A DNA stretch of 64,000 nt from Catenuloplanes atrovinosus. Its GTDB lineage: Bacteria; Actinomycetota; Actinomycetes; Mycobacteriales; Micromonosporaceae. Below the pieces are notes generated by a model. It made no database searches and had not been told where the DNA came from. It worked only from the letters and a program-made list of their open reading frames with translations. This document shows, in pieces, positions 18,191 to 26,263 of the stretch. Made by a program: the position numbers and the translations under genes. Position 1 is the first letter of the stretch; the number at the start of each line of letters is the position of its first letter. The DNA lies in contig NZ_JAVDYB010000001.1 in NCBI RefSeq assembly GCF_031458235.1, forward strand, positions 7,589,001-7,653,000. Direction: 5' to 3'.

Positions 18191-19422
18191 CGGCGTTCCC
18201 CGTTCAGGAGGGGCAGCGGTACCAGGTCGACGCGGGCGCCGGGCTCGCCGGACTCGCCGGGTGGGATGACGGCGAAGCCGGCCGCGCCGGCCAGGCCGCG
18301 CAGCATGGAGGAGCCGACGTGCGCCATCGGCCGGGCCATCCCGTCGCGGTCGACCCGCACCAGGGCCAGGTGGGTGTCCGTGCCCCGGCCGCGGATCGGG
18401 GCGCCCAGCGTCACCCGGGGCAGCTCCGGCCGCGCACGACCGGCGAGGCCCGCGAGCAGCGGCGCGACCAGCGACATCAGCGCCACGATCGCGGACTGCG
18501 GGTTACCGGGCAGGCCGGCCAGGAAGCGGTCCCGGCCGTCGGACCCGGGTACCCGCGCGACCAGCATCGGGAAGCCGGGCCGGACCGCGACCGTATTGAT
18601 CAGGTAGTCCCCGCCCAGCTCACGGAGCGCGGGGTGCAGGTGGTCGACCGGGCCGCGCATGGTGCCGCCGGTGGTGCAGACCAGGTCCGCCGTGTCCAGC
18701 GCCGCGCGGATCGCGTCGACGTGCGCCTCCAGCGTGTCCTTGACCGGGCCGTGCACGACCCCGGTGTCGACGGTCGCGCCGAGCCGGCGCAGCCAGGAGG
18801 GGAGCGCGGGCCCGAGCGCGTCCCGGACCAGGCCGCCGCCGGGCACGCCCTGGGTCAGCAGCTCGTCGCCGAAGACCAGGACCGCCCCGCGCGGGCGCCG
18901 CCGGACCGGCAGCTCGTCGTAGCCGCAGTGCGCCGCCAGGCCGATCACGCCCGGGTCGACCGCCGTGCCGGCCGGGAAGAGTTCCTCGCCGCGGGCCGCC
19001 TCGTCACCCGGGACGCGCCACTCCGGCTCGGCGCGCGGCGTGCCCTCGATCAGGCCGTCCGGGGTGGTGGTGGACTCCTCGGTGCGCAGGATCGCCTCGG
19101 TGCCGTCCGGGACCATGGCGCCGGTCGCGACCTCCATCGCCACGCCGCTCTCGTCCGGCAGCGGCGGCGCGACCGCACCGGCCAGCACGCGGCCGAGCAC
19201 CCGCCAGGGCGGGGTGCCGCGCACCGCGTACCCATCGATGCTGGACGTCGGAAACGCCGGCAGGTCGGTGAGGGTCACCAGCGGCTCGGCCAGCGTGCGG
19301 CCGTCCGCCTCAGCCAGCCCGACCCGCTCCGCACCGGTCACCGCGTCCCGGCCCGCCTCGAACGCGACCCGCTGCGCCTCGGCCCAGGCGATCGGCGTCG
19401 CGGGCCCGGTCTCTGCACTCAC
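18187..19422 (-). CDS. moeA: Molybdopterin molybdotransferase MoeA
   Basis: 411 residues from GTG 19422 (VSAETGPATPIAWAEAQ); the frame stays open further upstream but that part is low-complexity and unsupported. Inserts molybdate into adenylated molybdopterin. Motifs: DLPAFPTSSIDGYAVRG, VATGAMVPDGTEAILRTEE, GDELLTQG and LAGLPGNPQSAIVALM. The usual domain III sequence GGxSxGxxD is replaced by TTGGTMRGPVDHLHPAL, a divergent form. It overlaps moaE by 4 bases. Confidence 0.92.
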   Translation of the reverse strand: MSAETGPATPIAWAEAQRVAFEAGRDAVTGAERVGLAEADGRTLAEPLVTLTDLPAFPTSSIDGYAVRGTPPWRVLGRVLAGAVAPPLPDESGVAMEVATGAMVPDGTEAILRTEESTTTPDGLIEGTPRAEPEWRVPGDEAARGEELFPAGTAVDPGVIGLAAHCGYDELPVRRRPRGAVLVFGDELLTQGVPGGGLVRDALGPALPSWLRRLGATVDTGVVHGPVKDTLEAHVDAIRAALDTADLVCTTGGTMRGPVDHLHPALRELGGDYLINTVAVRPGFPMLVARVPGSDGRDRFLAGLPGNPQSAIVALMSLVAPLLAGLAGRARPELPRVTLGAPIRGRGTDTHLALVRVDRDGMARPMAHVGSSMLRGLAGAAGFAVIPPGESGEPGARVDLVPLPLLNGERR

Positions 19423-19730
19423 GGCACCGAGCCTATCCGCTACCGCCCCACTCGCCCTCCCGCGCACCTCCCCGCCCCGTGCCGTGCCGCGCGGCGCCGA
19501 CCACGGCACCACGTCTCGCCGCCCCCGGGCCAGGCCACGCGGCGGCCGGAGGTCTTCATGAGCGCGAGACCGAGCGGGCGTCGCCACCCCCGGGACGCGC
19601 CGCGGCGTGCGGAACGGCGAGCGGGCTGGGGTCTTGGCGTGCGGGAACGGCAGGGAGGAGCGCCAGCGACGACCGGTGCCCGCGGGAGCATGCGGGACCC
19701 GGGTCGCCGGGAGTGGGAAAGGGAAGAAGG
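19423..19730. other. Spacer between moeA and mog
   Basis: 308 bases without a supportable gene. It contains repeat copy C at 19630-19722 next to the mog stop and about 200 bases of GC-rich sequence leading to moeA, presumably with the moeA-moaE promoter. No clear promoter boxes can be named. Confidence 0.5.
19630..19722 (-). repeat. Copy C of the interspersed 3'-end repeat
   Basis: Read on the minus strand, the core 19696-19648 is identical to copies A and B over nearly 50 bases (CCGCATGCTCCCGCGGG, ACCGGTCGTCGCTGGCG, CTCCTCCCTGCCG). The similarity then continues as TCCCGC...GCCAAGAC as in copy A. The hairpin part before the core differs from A and B (CACTCCCGGCG as in copy D). It lies a few bases 3' of the mog stop and in the orientation of mog. 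Confidence 0.9.
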
Positions 19731-20201
19731 TCAGTGGTCGCCGCCGCGGAGTTGGTCGAGGGCGTGGGGGAGGAGGGGGGTGAGGACGGCGAGGCCGTCG
19801 CGGGCGCCGCCGGTGGAGCCGGGGAGGTTGACGATGAGGGTGCGGGTGGCGACGCCGGCGAGGCCGCGGGAGAGCGCGGCGGCGGGGACCTTGTCGCGGC
19901 TGTGAGCGCGGATGGCCTCGGCGATGCCGGGGATCTCGTAGTCGAGGATCGCGCGGGTGACGTCGGGGGTGCGGTCGGTGGGGGTGATGCCGGTGCCGCC
20001 GCTGGTCAGGACCAGGGAGACGCCGTCGGCCACCGCGGTGCGGAGGGCGTCGGCGACGGGTTCGCCGTCGGGGACGACGATCGGGTCGCCGACGTCGCAG
20101 CCGAGGTCGCGCAGGCCGGCGACGAGGATCGGGCCGCTGGTGTCGGCGTAGACGCCGGCGGCGGCGCGGTTGGAGGCGACGATGACGCGGGCGGTGATCA
20201 C
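19731..20201 (-). CDS. mog: Molybdenum cofactor adenylyltransferase (MogA/MoaB family)
   Basis: 156 residues from GTG 20201, which has a GAGGAG ribosome site and overlaps the moaC stop by 4 bases. Adenylates molybdopterin before metal insertion by MoeA. Motifs: [38 protein letters not shown] (the MoCF MPT-binding loop), [10 protein letters not shown] and [15 protein letters not shown]. The C-terminus lies directly before repeat copy C. Confidence 0.93.
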   Translation of the reverse strand: MITARVIVASNRAAAGVYADTSGPILVAGLRDLGCDVGDPIVVPDGEPVADALRTAVADGVSLVLTSGGTGITPTDRTPDVTRAILDYEIPGIAEAIRAHSRDKVPAAALSRGLAGVATRTLIVNLPGSTGGARDGLAVLTPLLPHALDQLRGGDH

Positions 20202-20689
20202 GGGCGCTCCTCGGGTCGCTGCCAGTCGCCGGTCTTGCCGCCGGTCTTGGTGAGTACGCGGACGTCGGAGATGACGGCGGCCGGGTCGACCGCCTTGATC
20301 ATGTCGATCAGCGTGAGGCCGGCGACCGTGACCGCGGTCAGCGCCTCCATCTCCACGCCGGTGCGGTCGGTGGTGCGGACCGTGGCGGTGATCTCCACGG
20401 TGGACTCGCCGGGCGCCAGGTCGAGCGTGACGCCGGTGAGCGCGATCGGGTGGCAGAGCGGCACCAGGTCGGGCGTGCGCTTGGCGCCCATGATGCCGGC
20501 GATCCGGGCGGTCGCCAGCGCGTCGCCCTTGGGCAGGCCGTCGCGGCGCAGCAGCGTGATCACCTCGGGTGTGGTGCGGACCACTCCGGCGGCCACGGCG
20601 GTACGAGTGGTTACCGACTTCGCGGACACGTCGACCATGCGGGCGGCGCCGCTGGAATCGACATGCGTCAGGTTTCGGGGATCGCTCAC
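20198..20689 (-). CDS. moaC: Cyclic pyranopterin monophosphate synthase MoaC
   Basis: 163 residues. Converts the MoaA product to cyclic pyranopterin monophosphate. Motifs: [60 protein letters not shown] with the active-site Lys/His region, [25 protein letters not shown] and the end [13 protein letters not shown]. First gene of the moaC-mog pair. Confidence 0.96.
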   Translation of the reverse strand: MSDPRNLTHVDSSGAARMVDVSAKSVTTRTAVAAGVVRTTPEVITLLRRDGLPKGDALATARIAGIMGAKRTPDLVPLCHPIALTGVTLDLAPGESTVEITATVRTTDRTGVEMEALTAVTVAGLTLIDMIKAVDPAAVISDVRVLTKTGGKTGDWQRPEERP

Positions 20690-21213
20690 TCGGGCAGTTT
20701 ATGAGCACGGCTGGTGGCGCTGCCCAGGTGCGCGCCGTGACCGCCTTTCCACGCGCCCGGACGCGTTCACCCGACTCGAATTTGCGACACTGTCACTCGT
20801 TCGTGATCTGCCGTCAATTGTCGGGGACACCTACCCTGATCAGGGAATTCACGCCCCTCATGGGTACCGACGAGACGAGCGCGAAATGAATGCATTCCGT
20901 TGCCGAACGGTTTCTCTAAGTAATCAATAGCGTCTACTTTAGCATTTACCGAAACGAGAGACATTTCAATCTTTCGCAGTTTTCGCGTCGAATCTAGAGT
21001 CGTCCTCAGTCAGACACCGAGCAGGGTTTGACTGGGGGCCTTAAAGACAACGGCCGACAGACTTCTTGAAATACAAAACCGCACCGTCGAGACGAAGGGA
21101 TGACCACAATGCGCGGCACCGAGTGGCTCTGAACCGGAATCCGATCCAGAACTAGGCCGGCGGACACGTTCCCAGTAGGCTGACCGGTACGGTCCCCTGG
21201 AACGAGGCGTCAC
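20690..21213. other. AT-richer spacer upstream of the GGDEF-EAL gene
   Basis: 524 bases without a supportable gene. The part 20840-21110 is markedly AT-rich for this genome, for example AAGTAATCAATAGCGTC and TTAGCATTTACC near 20920-20950, and probably contains promoters or a small transfer remnant. A short hairpin CCGTT-GCCG-AACGG at 20897-20910 followed by TTTCTC could be a weak terminator. I see no recognisable riboswitch. Confidence 0.5.
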
Positions 21214-23733
21214 ATGGTCGAGGCGACTACCAGCCATCGGGCTGACCAGCTGCTACGGCAGCTGGTCAGCCTTTTCACGCTGGCGGCCGTTCCGATATTG
21301 ATCTGGGCGGCCTGGACCGCTCTCCGAAATTCCGATCTTCGCGAATGGTGGCTACCGCTCGTGGCCACCGCGATGATCGCCTTTACGTTCGATGTCGGCA
21401 CCTCGATGATCCGCATCCGGAGCGCGATCGTCTCGTACAACTGGTCCGAGACCGGCATTCTTTTGACCATCGCGTTTCTGCCACCGCATTGGGCGCTCTT
21501 GTGCCTGGCGGCCGGCACCGCGCTGCCGAAGTTCCGGCGGCGCATCCGGGCCGACAAGATCGCGTTCAACACCGCCAAGGCCGTGCTCACCGCCGCGCTC
21601 GCGCTGGGCGCCACCACGCTGATCTTCGGCCCGCCGCACGGCGACCGGCTACCGATCGCGGAGCAGCTCGTCGCGCTGGTCGTGGCCGGCGCGGTCCTGG
21701 TCGTGGCGGACGACCTGCTCGCCATGCCGGTGCTCGCGCTGGCCACCGGCGGCACGCTGCGCCAGCTCGTGCTCGGCGACTGGCCGATCCGCTCGCTCAC
21801 GCTGATCGTCAAGATCGGTGTCGCGCTCGCGGCGGCCGCCACCTGGCGCGTCGACCCGCCGTGGACGCTGATCGTCGCGGCCGTCGCCGTGATCGTCCAG
21901 CTGCTGTACGACAACCGCATGCGCACCCGTGAGGAGCGCAAGGCCTGGCAGCGGCTGGCCACCGTCACCGAGGCGCTGAACGAGGTGGAGCTCGCCCGCG
22001 TGCTGCACACCGCGGTCGTCCGCGCGGAGCCGCTGTTCTCCGCGGACGAGATCGAGGTGGAGATCGGCGGCCGGCTGGTGCGCGGGCGCGGCGAGCATGT
22101 GGTCTTCGACGGCGCGCCCGGCGACGCGCCCCAGCCGGAGCGGCAGGTGTTCGCGGTGCCGCTGGCCGGGTCCGGCGCCGGCGGCGAGATCGGCATGCTG
22201 CGGCTGCGGTTCCACTCACAGGTGCGGCTCTCCGAGCGCGAGCAGTACACGTTGCGCACGTTCGCGTCCGCGCTGTCCACCGCGATCCGCAACGCCACGG
22301 CGTACCAGGAACTGATGAGCGTGGCCGCCTCGCACGCCCAGGAGGCCACCCACGACCAGCTCACCGGTCTGCTCAACCGGCGCGCGCTGCTCGACCGCGG
22401 CGCCCGCCACCTGCAGGAGCCGCACAACGACGGGCTCACAGCGATGCTGCTGGTCGACCTCAACCACTTCAAGGAGGTCAACGACACGCTCGGGCACACC
22501 GCCGGGGACGAGGTGCTGACCGAGGTCGCCCGGCGGCTGGAGGCGGCGGCACACCCCGGCGACATCGTGGCCCGGCTCGGCGGCGACGAGTTCGCGGTGC
22601 TGCTGTGCGGCCTGTCCGCGCCCGCGGTCGCGGTGCACCGGGCCGAGGTGCTGCTCGACACGCTGCACCGCCCGTTCACGGCCGAGGGCATGCAGCTGCG
22701 CGTCGAGGCCAGCGGCGGCATCTCGGTCGCGCCCGGCCGCGGCGGCATGACCGAGCTGCTGCGCCGCGCCGACGTCGCCATGTACCAGGCGAAGCGGGGC
22801 GGCGAGCGGATAGCGACGTACAGCCGGGTCAAGGACACCGCGGACATCGCGCGGCTGGCGCTCGGCGGCGACCTCACCCGTGCGGTCGAGGAGGAGGAGT
22901 TCGCGGTCAACTTCCAGCCGATCCTCGACCTGGGCACCGGCCAGGTCGTCGCGGCCGAGGCGCTGTCCCGCTGGCACCACCCGGTCCGCGGTCACCTCGA
23001 CCCGCTGCGGTTCCTGGAGACGGTCGAGCGGTCCGGGCTGCTGCCCGCGTTCACCGATACGGTGCTGGAGAAGTCGCTCGGCGCGGTGAGCACGCTGCGC
23101 GAGGCCGGGTTCGACCTGCCGGTCGCGGTCAACGTGTCGCCGCGCAGCCTGCTCGACCCCGGCTTCCCGGCGCTGGTCGCGGCGCGGCTGGCCACCCACG
23201 ACGTGCCCGCGGACCGGCTGGTGCTGGAGCTGACCGAGACGCTCGCGCTCAGCCAGCTCGCCGTGGTCGACCGGGTGCTGCACGAGCTGCGCGACGCCGG
23301 CGTGCGCCTCGCGCTGGACGACTTCGGCACCGGGTACAGCTCGCTCGCCGCGGTGCCGCGCATCCCGGTCCAGGAGATCAAGATCGACCGGCGGTTCGTG
23401 TCCGCCATGGACGGCTCGCCCGAGGCCGCCGCGGTCGTCCGTGCCACGGTCGAGCTCGGGCGCAGCCTGGACCTGCTGGTCGTGGCCGAGGGCGTGGAGA
23501 GCCCGGCGCAGCGCAAGGCGCTCTGGGAGCTCGGCTGCGGCGCCGGTCAGGGACACCTGTTCGCCCGCGCGTTGCCGGTCGACTCGCTGCTGGCCGCGCT
23601 GCACCGCGGCTCCGGCGACCGGCCCGGCCACCTGGCGCCGTCGCTGCACGACACCGGCGCGGTGGTGCGGCTCTCCGCCACCCGCCGGGGAACCGGCCGC
23701 ACGGGCAGCCGTCTGCCACACTTGCCAGCGTGA
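21214..23733 (+). CDS. Membrane GAF-GGDEF-EAL protein (cyclic di-GMP synthesis/breakdown)
   Basis: 839 residues. N-terminal membrane domain with about six helices (15-230), a GAF-like region (about 245-370), a GGDEF domain (THDQLTGLLNRRALLDRG, LVDLNHFKEVNDTLGH, RLGGDEFAVLL about 453) and an EAL domain (FQPILDLGTGQVVAAEALSRWHHP, VNVSPRSLL, LELTETLAL, LDDFGTGYSSLAAVPRIPVQEIKIDRRFV, VVAEGVES). Both catalytic motifs look intact, so it may be bifunctional. The inhibitory RxxD site before GGDEF reads HPGD, which should weaken product inhibition. Its stop overlaps the start of the next gene (GTGA), so it heads a coupled four-gene run. Confidence 0.93.
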   Translation: MVEATTSHRADQLLRQLVSLFTLAAVPILIWAAWTALRNSDLREWWLPLVATAMIAFTFDVGTSMIRIRSAIVSYNWSETGILLTIAFLPPHWALLCLAAGTALPKFRRRIRADKIAFNTAKAVLTAALALGATTLIFGPPHGDRLPIAEQLVALVVAGAVLVVADDLLAMPVLALATGGTLRQLVLGDWPIRSLTLIVKIGVALAAAATWRVDPPWTLIVAAVAVIVQLLYDNRMRTREERKAWQRLATVTEALNEVELARVLHTAVVRAEPLFSADEIEVEIGGRLVRGRGEHVVFDGAPGDAPQPERQVFAVPLAGSGAGGEIGMLRLRFHSQVRLSEREQYTLRTFASALSTAIRNATAYQELMSVAASHAQEATHDQLTGLLNRRALLDRGARHLQEPHNDGLTAMLLVDLNHFKEVNDTLGHTAGDEVLTEVARRLEAAAHPGDIVARLGGDEFAVLLCGLSAPAVAVHRAEVLLDTLHRPFTAEGMQLRVEASGGISVAPGRGGMTELLRRADVAMYQAKRGGERIATYSRVKDTADIARLALGGDLTRAVEEEEFAVNFQPILDLGTGQVVAAEALSRWHHPVRGHLDPLRFLETVERSGLLPAFTDTVLEKSLGAVSTLREAGFDLPVAVNVSPRSLLDPGFPALVAARLATHDVPADRLVLELTETLALSQLAVVDRVLHELRDAGVRLALDDFGTGYSSLAAVPRIPVQEIKIDRRFVSAMDGSPEAAAVVRATVELGRSLDLLVVAEGVESPAQRKALWELGCGAGQGHLFARALPVDSLLAALHRGSGDRPGHLAPSLHDTGAVVRLSATRRGTGRTGSRLPHLPA

Positions 23734-25046
23734 TCACCGCCGCCCGGGTTTCGCGCGGGTGGCATGCGATCGATCGGTACGCCGGCGGGCTCGCGCTCGA
23801 CCTCGTCCTGTACGGCGCCTCCACCGTCTTCGCGCTGGTCACCGCCGTCGCGTCGACGCTGCCGTCACACCGCTCCTGGGGCCTGATCGCGGTCTGGGGG
23901 TACGCGGCGTGCGCGCTGCTCACGGCCGGACAGCTGCTCCGCCCGCGCCACGCCGGGCCGATGCACCGCGCCGCCGTCACCGCCGCCGCGTTCGCCGGCG
24001 TCACGGTGCTGCCGCTGATCGTGCTGGCCGGGCGGCGCGCCCCCGGCCCCGCCCATGCTCCGCAGCTCGCCCACGCGCAGGAGGAGGTGCTGGTCGTCGA
24101 GCAGGCCGGCGCCCGCCTGCTGCACACCGGCAGCCCGTACCTGGGCACGGACGCGATAGCCGGGCTCCCGGAGCCGGAGAGACTGCTCGGGTACGTGCCG
24201 TACCAGCCCGGCATGTCGCTGTTCGGCCTGCCCCGCGCGCTGGCCGGGGTCCACTGGTGGACCGACGCGCGCATCTGGTTCGCGCTGGTCACCACGATCG
24301 CGGTGCTGGCCGCCGCGCGCATCGCCGCCGGGTCGCTGCGCGTCGCGGTCACCCGCGCGCCGGCGATCCGCGCGCTGCAGGCCGTCGCCGCGCTGCCGAT
24401 CTGCGCGCTCACGCTCGCCACCGGCGGCGACGACCTGCCGGTCCTCGCGCTCTGCCTGCTCGCGCTCGCCTGCGTCGCGGCGCACCGGTTCGGCGCGGCC
24501 GGGCTCGCGGCCGGCGCGGCCGCCACGCTCAAGCTGTTCGCCTGGCCCGTCGTCATCGTGCTGGTGGTGCTGGCCGCCGCGCGCGGATACCGGCCCGCCA
24601 CCCTGTTCTGCGCCGGCGCCGCCGGAATCCCGCTGCTCACCGCGCTCCCGGAGTGGCTGTTCGCCGGGTCCGCGATGGTCGAGAACGTGCTGTGGTTCCC
24701 GCTCGGGTACGGCGTGGTCAGCAGCCCGGCCGGGTCGCACCTGCCCGGCTACCTGATCGCGCGCACGCTGCCGGGCGGGTCGTTCATCGCCGGAGCGCTG
24801 CTGTTCTGTGCCGGGCTCGCGATCGGGCTCCGGCTGCTGTCCCGGCCGCCGCGCAGCGCCGCTACGGCCGCCGCGGTGTGCGCGTTCGGGCTGCTCGTCG
24901 CGATCCTGCTGATGCCGTCCACCCGCTTCGGGTACCTGCTCTATCCGGCGGCGCTGCTGCTGTGGGTGCCGGTGCTGCGCGCGCGCGTCCGCATCCGCCC
25001 GCCGGGTCCCGGCCGGCCCGCCGTCGTCCCGGAGATGCTGCGATGA
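23730..25046 (+). CDS. Polytopic membrane protein, GT87/DUF2029-type glycosyltransferase-like
   Basis: 438 residues with about ten hydrophobic segments, GTG start inside the stop of the GGDEF-EAL gene (GTGA overlap). Features resemble the GT-C mannosyltransferase-like proteins of actinobacteria: QAGARLLHTGSPYLG, GYVPYQPGMSLFGLPRAL, TGGDDLPVLALCLLALA, AATLKLFAWPVVIVLV and LLMPSTRFGYLLYPAALLLW. A lipid-linked sugar donor is likely for the family; the acceptor is unknown. The tight coupling suggests that its product and c-di-GMP are used together. Confidence 0.72.
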   Translation: MITAARVSRGWHAIDRYAGGLALDLVLYGASTVFALVTAVASTLPSHRSWGLIAVWGYAACALLTAGQLLRPRHAGPMHRAAVTAAAFAGVTVLPLIVLAGRRAPGPAHAPQLAHAQEEVLVVEQAGARLLHTGSPYLGTDAIAGLPEPERLLGYVPYQPGMSLFGLPRALAGVHWWTDARIWFALVTTIAVLAAARIAAGSLRVAVTRAPAIRALQAVAALPICALTLATGGDDLPVLALCLLALACVAAHRFGAAGLAAGAAATLKLFAWPVVIVLVVLAAARGYRPATLFCAGAAGIPLLTALPEWLFAGSAMVENVLWFPLGYGVVSSPAGSHLPGYLIARTLPGGSFIAGALLFCAGLAIGLRLLSRPPRSAATAAAVCAFGLLVAILLMPSTRFGYLLYPAALLLWVPVLRARVRIRPPGPGRPAVVPEMLR

Positions 25047-25426
25047 GCGACCATCGGCCCGGCCGGCCGGTGATCGCGGTGGTGGCCGCCGGCGGCGCGC
25101 TCGGGGCGGTCGCGCGGTACGCCCTGACGGCCGCCTGGCCCGCGATCTGGACGACCGTGGCGGTCAACGTGATCGGGTGCCTGGCCATCGGCGTGCTCCT
25201 GGCGCGGATCGCGGACCGGCCGGGGGTGTCCCCGCTGCTGCGGCCGTTCCTGGCGACGGGCGTGCTCGGCGGCTTCACCACGTTCTCCGCGTTCACGGTG
25301 CAGACGCTCGACCTGGCGGACCGGCCGCCCGCCGCCGCTGCGTACGTGCTCGCCACGGTGGGCGGCTCGGTCGGCGCCGCCTGGCTCGGTGCCCGGCTGG
25401 GCCGCCGGCGCGCGGGGTCGGCATGA
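25043..25426 (+). CDS. crcB: Fluoride channel subunit CrcB/Fluc (first of pair)
   Basis: 127 residues, four membrane helices. Family motifs: VVAAGGALGAVARYAL, VNVIGCLAIGVLLARI with the pore Asn, and ATGVLGGFTTFSAFTVQTLDLAD with the Phe-rich, Na-binding TTFS region. ATG overlaps the preceding stop (ATGA). Single-domain CrcB proteins encoded as a pair often form an antiparallel heterodimer, and the next gene is the second subunit. No fluoride riboswitch is visible, because the gene is translated from within a longer operon. Confidence 0.92.
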   Translation: MSDHRPGRPVIAVVAAGGALGAVARYALTAAWPAIWTTVAVNVIGCLAIGVLLARIADRPGVSPLLRPFLATGVLGGFTTFSAFTVQTLDLADRPPAAAAYVLATVGGSVGAAWLGARLGRRRAGSA

Positions 25427-25773
25427 CCACATTGGGGTTGGTGCTGATCGGCGGCGCGGCCGGGGCCGTGGCGCGGCTGCTGCTCGACACGGCCGCCGCC
25501 GCCCGCCTCGGCCGGCGGCTGCCGTGGGGCATCCTGGCCGCGAACGTGCTCGGCTCGCTGCTGCTCGGCCTGCTGCACGGCAGCGCGCCGGGATGGGTGA
25601 TCGCGCTGGCCGGGAGCGGTTTCTGCGGCGCGCTCACCACCTGGTCCACGCTGGCGGCGGACACCGTGCGGCTGGCCGGGGAGCCGCCGCGCGCGCGTGG
25701 CGTACTCAATCTGGCATTGAACCTGGCTTTGGGCCTTTCCGCGGCCGCGCTGGGCGCATGGCTGGCGCCGTAG
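25423..25773 (+). CDS. crcB: Fluoride channel subunit CrcB/Fluc (second of pair)
   Basis: 116 residues, four short helices, ATG overlapping the stop of the first crcB (ATGA). Motifs: LIGGAAGAVARLLLD, AANVLGSLLLGLL with the pore Asn, and GSGFCGALTTWSTLAADTVRL, where the central TTFS-like stretch reads TTWS. It is expected to assemble with the first subunit for fluoride export. Confidence 0.9.
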   Translation: MTTLGLVLIGGAAGAVARLLLDTAAAARLGRRLPWGILAANVLGSLLLGLLHGSAPGWVIALAGSGFCGALTTWSTLAADTVRLAGEPPRARGVLNLALNLALGLSAAALGAWLAP

Positions 25774-25810
25774 GCACCCGGTTCGTGACCGGCCGGGGTA
25801 CCGTCGACCC

Positions 25811-26218
25811 ATGCAGATGACCTGTCCAAAGTGCCACGGCCAGATGCGGCAGTACGAACGCAGCGGCGTCACCATCGACCAGTGCACCGAGTGCCGAGGG
25901 ATCTTCCTCGACCGCGGTGAGCTGGAAAAACTCTTTGAGGCCGAGCAGAACTGGAGCCAGCGCAACCCGCAGGGCGCCCGCCCCGCGGCCGCTCCGCCGC
26001 CCCCGCCCGCCGGCTACCCGCCGGCCGCGCCCGGGCACGGTGGCGGTTACGCGCCTCCGCCTCCGCCTCCGGTGCAGCACGGCTACCCGGCCGCGACCCC
26101 GGCGTACGGGCACGGTGCCCCCGCCTACGGCCAGGGCGGGTACCACGGCCACTACCGGCACCACGGCCACCGCCGCAACAAGCGGCACCGCGGCTTCCTC
26201 GGCGAACTCTTCGACTAG
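25811..26218 (+). CDS. TFIIB-type zinc-ribbon protein with Pro/His-rich tail
   Basis: 135 residues. Residues 1-50 form a zf-TFIIB ribbon (MTCPKCHGQMRQY, VTIDQCTECRGIFLDRGELEKLFEAE) with two CxxC pairs. The rest is low-complexity: Ala/Pro, then Gly/Tyr/His (HGHYRHHGHRRNKRHRG) and an end FLGELFD. Such proteins are widespread in actinobacteria and their role is unknown. It converges on dnaB and shares a terminator with it. Confidence 0.85.
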   Translation: MQMTCPKCHGQMRQYERSGVTIDQCTECRGIFLDRGELEKLFEAEQNWSQRNPQGARPAAAPPPPPAGYPPAAPGHGGGYAPPPPPPVQHGYPAATPAYGHGAPAYGQGGYHGHYRHHGHRRNKRHRGFLGELFD

Positions 26219-26230
26219 GAACTGCGGTAG

Positions 26231-26263
26231 GTAGGGCCGCCGCGCTGCGGTAGGCGGCCCTAC
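26231..26263. terminator. Hairpin between convergent genes, overlapping the dnaB stop
   Basis: Perfect 11-bp arms GTAGGGCCGCC (26231-26241) and GGCGGCCCTAC (26253-26263) with an 11-base loop. It can serve both the zinc-ribbon gene and dnaB; the right arm contains the dnaB stop codon (26260-26262). No strong T-run on either side, as is common in actinobacteria. Confidence 0.75.

Noticed and set aside
20690-21213. c-di-GMP riboswitch upstream of the GGDEF-EAL gene
   Set aside because: The AT-rich spacer was inspected for the conserved GEMM core, but no matching sequence or paired stems were found.
25000-25045. Fluoride riboswitch upstream of crcB
   Set aside because: The gene start overlaps the stop of the upstream gene, leaving no room for a leader, and no motif is visible.
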